NCBI GenBank assembly: GCA_001689415.1
Contig: LUJM01000085.1
Location: forward strand, 1-27,622
DNA from: Bacteroidales bacterium M2
GTDB taxonomy: Bacteria; Bacteroidota; Bacteroidia; Bacteroidales; Muribaculaceae
Length of the DNA: 27,622 nucleotides
Reading direction: 5' to 3'
Shown piece after piece: positions 24,380 through 27,622 of this stretch; within the stretch, counting starts at the first letter, position 1; every line of letters begins with the position of its first letter. The position numbers and the translations under genes are program-made. The notes under the pieces were generated by a model that worked only from the letters and a program-made list of their open reading frames with translations, did not search any database and had not been told where the DNA came from.

Positions 24380-25960
24380 TTAGAATTCGCTCGAAAAGTG
24401 GAAGCGGATTTTGGGGAAGTCGTTTTGTGCCATTGTGAGTACAAACTGCGAGTCGGCAAGGAAAACGTCGCGACCTTCGCGGTCTACAGCCATGAACTGG
24501 TGTTTGCGTCTTTTGAAAGCTTCGAGAGCTGCGGCATCGTCGCTCTCAATCCAGCACGCTTTGTACATCGACATCGGTTCCCAACGGCATTGTGCGCCGT
24601 ATTCATGAAGGAGGCGGTACTGTATTACTTCGAATTGCAGCTGTCCGACAGTGCCGATGACCTTGCGGCCGTTGAACTGGTGAATAAACAGCTGGGCTAC
24701 GCCTTCGTCCATTAATTGCTGAATACCTTTCTCGAGTTGCTTCGATTTCATGGGATCGGTGTTCTCGATATACATGAACATCTCCGGCGAGAAACTCGGC
24801 AGGCCCTTGTAGTGTATTTCTTCGCCCTCGGTAAGAGTGTCGCCGATTTTGAAGTTTCCGGTATCGGGTATGCCGACTATGTCGCCGGGGAAGGCTTCAT
24901 CGACAATGCTCTTTTTCTGAGCCATAAAGGCGGTGGGAGCGGCGAAACGCATGGATTTGCCGGTACGCATCTGCTTGTAGGGCGCATTGCGCTCGAATCG
25001 TCCCGAGCATACTTTGACGAATGCGATACAGCTGCGGTGATTGGGGTCCATGTTGGCGTGAATCTTGAATACAAATCCACTGAACTGGTTTTCTTCCGGT
25101 TTGACGGTGCGCTCGATAGCCTCGATAGGGCGGGGTGCAGGTGCTATCTTTACAAAGCAGTCAAGAAGTTCTTTTACACCGAAAGTATTGAGTGCAGAGC
25201 CGAAGAATACCGGTGCGAGGCGGCCTTCGAGATAGCGGTCTACTTCGAAATCGGGGTATACACCTTCGATAAGTTCGAGGTCTTCGCGCAATTGCTGTGC
25301 ATCTTTTTCGCCTACGGCTTCGTCGATACGTGGGTCGTTTACATTATCTATTTCTACGCGCTCGGTTGCCTTCTGCTTGTCGGGTGTGAAAAGGTCGATA
25401 GCATGCTCATAGATGTTGTATACGCCTTTGAACTTGGCTCCTATATTAATAGGCCACGAAAGCGGACGGACTGATATCTTCAGTTCGGCTTCAAGTTCGT
25501 CGAGAATCTCGAAGGGGTCGCGGCCCTCGCGGTCGAGCTTGTTTACAAATATAATAACAGGAGTGTTGCGCATACGGCAAACTTCCATGAGTTTGCGAGT
25601 CTGTGCCTCAACGCCTTTAGCTACGTCGACCACAATGATAACGCTGTCTACTGCAGTGAGCGTGCGGTAAGTGTCTTCGGCAAAGTCCTGGTGGCCGGGG
25701 GTATCGAGAATGTTGATTTTATAATCACCATAGTTAAAACCCATTACCGATGTCGCAACCGATATGCCGCGTTGTTTCTCGATTTCCATCCAGTCGCTGG
25801 TCGCGGTTTTCTTTATCTTGTTGCTTTTTACAGCTCCGGCGATATGTATAGCGCCGCCGAAAAGCAAAAGTTTTTCGGTGAGAGTAGTTTTACCGGCGTC
25901 AGGGTGTGAAATGATTGCAAAAGTGCGACGACGGTTTATTTCTTCTTGTAGTGAGGCCAT
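24380..25960 (-). CDS. prfC: peptide chain release factor 3
   Basis: Translational GTPase RF3, which removes RF1 or RF2 from the ribosome after peptide release. At 526 residues it has the normal length. G-domain motifs are SHPDAGKTT (18-26), the switch region RGISVATSV, DTPGH (86-90) and NKLD (140-143). Later regions typical of RF3 are visible: FFGSALNTFGVKELLD, FVFKIHANMDPNHR and GRKVIGTVGQLQFEVIQYRL. It follows rmlD by 3 bases, so it is co-transcribed with it. Several long antisense reading frames inside it reflect codon bias and are not genes. Confidence 0.96.
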   Translation of the reverse strand: MASLQEEINRRRTFAIISHPDAGKTTLTEKLLLFGGAIHIAGAVKSNKIKKTATSDWMEIEKQRGISVATSVMGFNYGDYKINILDTPGHQDFAEDTYRTLTAVDSVIIVVDVAKGVEAQTRKLMEVCRMRNTPVIIFVNKLDREGRDPFEILDELEAELKISVRPLSWPINIGAKFKGVYNIYEHAIDLFTPDKQKATERVEIDNVNDPRIDEAVGEKDAQQLREDLELIEGVYPDFEVDRYLEGRLAPVFFGSALNTFGVKELLDCFVKIAPAPRPIEAIERTVKPEENQFSGFVFKIHANMDPNHRSCIAFVKVCSGRFERNAPYKQMRTGKSMRFAAPTAFMAQKKSIVDEAFPGDIVGIPDTGNFKIGDTLTEGEEIHYKGLPSFSPEMFMYIENTDPMKSKQLEKGIQQLMDEGVAQLFIHQFNGRKVIGTVGQLQFEVIQYRLLHEYGAQCRWEPMSMYKACWIESDDAAALEAFKRRKHQFMAVDREGRDVFLADSQFVLTMAQNDFPKIRFHFSSEF

Positions 25961-25963
25961 GTG

Positions 25964-26833
25964 TTATTTAGTTGACAAAAGGCGGTCGAGGCAATGACGC
26001 AGCGATGCCTGCCAATGAGGTATTCTTATGCCGTAAGTGGCTTTAATTTTAGATTTGTCCAGCACTGCGAACAGGGGGCGTGTTGCTGCCTGCGGGTAAT
26101 CGGACGAGGGTATGGGTACGATTTCTGCAGCGCGGTCCTCCATGCCGCAGTATTCGAGTGTGGCAACTGCAACATCATACCACGAAGCTACGCCTTCGTT
26201 GGAGTAATGAAATATCCCCGGAGTCCAATGCCCCGAAAGTAATATGTCGGTTATTGCCTTGGCGAGGTCGGCTGCATAAGTTGGTGTGCCTATCTGATCT
26301 GCTACCACGCGCAACTGGCTGTTGCGACGCCCGAGTTCAAGCATTGTCTTAACGAAATTATGGCCGTGTGGAGAGTACAGCCATCCTGTGCGTATGATCA
26401 TGCTGTCCGGGGCGAGGCCAATCAGGGCCGTCTCGCCTTTGCGCTTTGTAACACCGTATACCGAAAGAGGCTCCGGTTTGTCGATTTCGCGATAGGGGCG
26501 ACAAGAATTGCCGTCGAAAACGTAGTCGGTTGATATATGTATAATCTTGAATCCAAGCTCATCGGCCAAGCGGGCGAGATTGGATACCGCATCGACGTTT
26601 GCTACCGAACACTGCATTTTATCTTCTTCGGCCTTGTCAACGGCGGTATAAGCCGCACAATTGATTACGTGGCTGAAATCGCCTGAGCGCATATAAGTCT
26701 CCACTGCCGACCTGTCGGTGAGGTCGAGGGTGTCGATATCGATATATACAGCCGAGCCTGGCGCACGACTGTCAAGCTGTCCTTGCAGCTCGCGACCGAG
26801 CTGGCCATTACTTCCTGTTACGAGTATCTTCAT
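25964..26833 (-). CDS. rmlD: dTDP-4-dehydrorhamnose reductase
   Basis: Last step of dTDP-L-rhamnose synthesis, NAD(P)H-dependent, in the cytoplasm. This short-chain dehydrogenase-like protein of 289 residues has the Rossmann GSNGQLG (7-13), NCAAYTAVDKAEED (58-71), STDYVFDG (101-108) and the catalytic Tyr126-x3-Lys130. The other rml genes are not in the window. It is preceded by a full consensus promoter and followed by prfC after 3 bases, a pairing with no evident functional link. Confidence 0.93.
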   Translation of the reverse strand: MKILVTGSNGQLGRELQGQLDSRAPGSAVYIDIDTLDLTDRSAVETYMRSGDFSHVINCAAYTAVDKAEEDKMQCSVANVDAVSNLARLADELGFKIIHISTDYVFDGNSCRPYREIDKPEPLSVYGVTKRKGETALIGLAPDSMIIRTGWLYSPHGHNFVKTMLELGRRNSQLRVVADQIGTPTYAADLAKAITDILLSGHWTPGIFHYSNEGVASWYDVAVATLEYCGMEDRAAEIVPIPSSDYPQAATRPLFAVLDKSKIKATYGIRIPHWQASLRHCLDRLLSTK

Positions 26834-26852
26834 GCTTTTTGTTTTGCAATTG

Positions 26853-26884
26853 CAAAGTTACGAAAAAAGCCAAATATTGCCAAA
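26853..26884 (-). promoter_or_regulatory. promoter for rmlD-prfC
   Basis: On the minus strand, TTTG (26881-26884), 20 bases, TAACTTTG (26853-26860): a full consensus match. The ATG follows 19 bases later. It means rmlD-prfC need not depend on transcription from rlmH. Confidence 0.85.
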
Positions 26885-26899
26885 TGGTGATGCCTATCT

Positions 26900-27376
26900 C
26901 TAATCATGGTGATATGGTTCCCCGCGCGATATTGTGCCGGCTCTGTAGAGCTGTTCTACGGCAAACAGACGGGCGAGCTCGTGAGGAAGGGTCATCTGCG
27001 ACATCGATAGTTTCATATCCGACCTGTTGTGCATGGCCGCGCCGAATCCATATGGGCCTCCGATAACGAAAATGAGATTCCGGGGCAGTTCGTTTGCTTT
27101 GCGGACTATAAAATCAGAAAGTTGGCGTGATGTCATTTCCCGTCCATGCTCGTCGAAAAGTATAACGAAGTCACCGTTGCTGATCTCGGAAAGGAATCGC
27201 TCGGCTTCTGCATCTTTTTGACGAGCGGGGTCGGCAACTCCTTTTCCGAGTTTTACATCGGCGAGTTCAACCAGCTCGAAAGGCCAGTAATGAGGCACTC
27301 GGGCTGCATATCGGTTCACAAGCTGGGCTGTGGCGTTGTCGCGCACTGTGCCCATACATAATAGTTTTATCTTCAT
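26900..27376 (-). CDS. rlmH: 23S rRNA (pseudouridine1915-N3)-methyltransferase RlmH
   Basis: SPOUT-class methyltransferase that modifies pseudouridine 1915 in helix 69 of 23S rRNA using S-adenosylmethionine. From Met at 27376 it has 158 residues, close to the 155 of E. coli. The opening MKIKLLCMGTVRD fits the family. FVIGGPYGFG is the knot and cofactor-binding loop, and LSMSQMTLPHELARLFAVEQ with LYRA follows. The longer frame from 27430 is rejected because its first 18 residues are unlike the family and the promoter lies inside it. The predicted transcript start is only 2-4 bases before the ATG, so the mRNA should be nearly leaderless. Confidence 0.95.
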   Translation of the reverse strand: MKIKLLCMGTVRDNATAQLVNRYAARVPHYWPFELVELADVKLGKGVADPARQKDAEAERFLSEISNGDFVILFDEHGREMTSRQLSDFIVRKANELPRNLIFVIGGPYGFGAAMHNRSDMKLSMSQMTLPHELARLFAVEQLYRAGTISRGEPYHHD

Positions 27377-27384
27377 ATCTGATA

Positions 27385-27416
27385 CAAAGGTACAACAAAA
27401 CGCCCCCTGATGCAAT
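27385..27416 (-). promoter_or_regulatory. promoter for rlmH
   Basis: On the minus strand, ATTG (27413-27416, one mismatch to TTTG), 20 bases, TACCTTTG (27385-27392, full match). Only 8 bases separate it from the start codon at 27376. Confidence 0.7.
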
Positions 27417-27506
27417 ACCGAAGGGCGCAAATTCGCTATATTAACAAGGAGAAAATCGCTTGAAAAAGCCTTAAAACAATTTTTTTTGAAAAAAGTTCGA
27501 AAAAAA

Positions 27507-27538
27507 TTTGGTGGATTGTAAAAAAGTCTCTAACTTTG
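27507..27538 (+). promoter_or_regulatory. promoter for tRNA-Met
   Basis: TTTG (27507-27510), 20 bases, TAACTTTG (27531-27538) is a full consensus match. The tRNA 5' end is 12 bases downstream. Confidence 0.85.
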
Positions 27539-27550
27539 CACTCGCAAAAC

Positions 27551-27622
27551 GGCGGGATAGCTCAGTTGGTTAGAGCGTCGGATTCATAACCCGGAGGTCA
27601 CGAGTTCAATTCTCGTTCCCGC
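27551..27622 (+). tRNA. tRNA-Met (CAT), last 3' base(s) cut by window end
   Basis: A cloverleaf is seen: acceptor GGCGGGA pairs with TCCCGC(C), D arm GCTC/GAGC, anticodon CAT at 27585-27587, and T arm ACGAG-TTCAATT-CTCGT. The first base pair would be G-C, so it is not the initiator type. An Ile (lysidine-modified CAU) tRNA cannot be fully excluded. The final discriminator end lies outside. Confidence 0.9.

Noticed and set aside
24716..25474. 252-codon plus-strand reading frame antisense to prfC
   Set aside because: prfC on the other strand has complete family motifs. The antisense translation is Phe/Tyr/Cys-rich without domain features and is explained by codon bias.
1..27622. CRISPR array, insertion sequence or toxin-antitoxin pair
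   Set aside because: No regularly spaced repeats, transposase genes or paired small genes were found on either strand.

Overview
This window reads as an ordinary chromosomal segment of a gut-type Bacteroidota, most likely order Bacteroidales. The evidence is internal. Most genes or gene groups are preceded by the Bacteroidota promoter form (TTTG about 20 bases before TAnnTTTG), and I did not rely on Shine-Dalgarno sites for any start. The gene content includes TonB-dependent receptors with lineage-typical N-terminal domains, DUF4249- and DUF4377-type lipoproteins, and a FecI/FecR-like regulatory operon. A Muribaculaceae-like genome is my guess, but the sequence alone does not prove it. Both ends cut through tRNA genes: tRNA-Leu on the left (minus strand) and tRNA-Met(CAT) on the right (plus strand).

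Region 1 (197-6075, plus) is a tight four-gene run: rpiB, a lipoprotein 5'-nucleotidase, a secreted GH3 (NagZ-like) plus serine-hydrolase fusion, and a PAP2 phosphatase with a barrel-like C-terminus. The GH3/serine-hydrolase gene is split by a one-base shift in a T run at about 3608-3611. It looks like an envelope and nucleotide-sugar salvage cluster. It collides with a convergent nhaC-family antiporter (6033-7526, minus); the two coding regions overlap by 43 bases. Region 2 (7527-9507) holds a 382-base intergenic stretch with divergent promoters, a ROK-family glucokinase-like gene with a strong terminator, and methylglyoxal synthase.

Region 3 (9508-17160, minus) holds a stand-alone TonB-dependent receptor and then, read from 17160 down, a five-gene operon: ECF sigma factor, small outer-membrane barrel, very short FecR-like anti-sigma factor, STN-type TonB-dependent receptor and DUF4249 lipoprotein. 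A clear terminator closes it. This is the most interesting locus here. It looks like a compact surface-signalling system in which receptor and anti-sigma both carry small STN-like periplasmic domains, while the classical FecR core is missing. A tyrosine recombinase (17282-18484, plus) starts divergently from it.

Region 4 (18564-23306, plus) has a BASS-like transporter overlapping a DMT transporter, followed by a separate promoter driving a LysE-type exporter, a CBM9-like protein without a signal peptide, and a CCA-adding enzyme of the HD type whose HD motif reads HE. Region 5 (23317-27376, minus) has a DUF4377-like lipoprotein, prfC, rmlD and rlmH, with a long bidirectional terminator after prfC. 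rlmH appears to be transcribed almost without a leader. No CRISPR array, insertion sequence, prophage or rRNA was seen.
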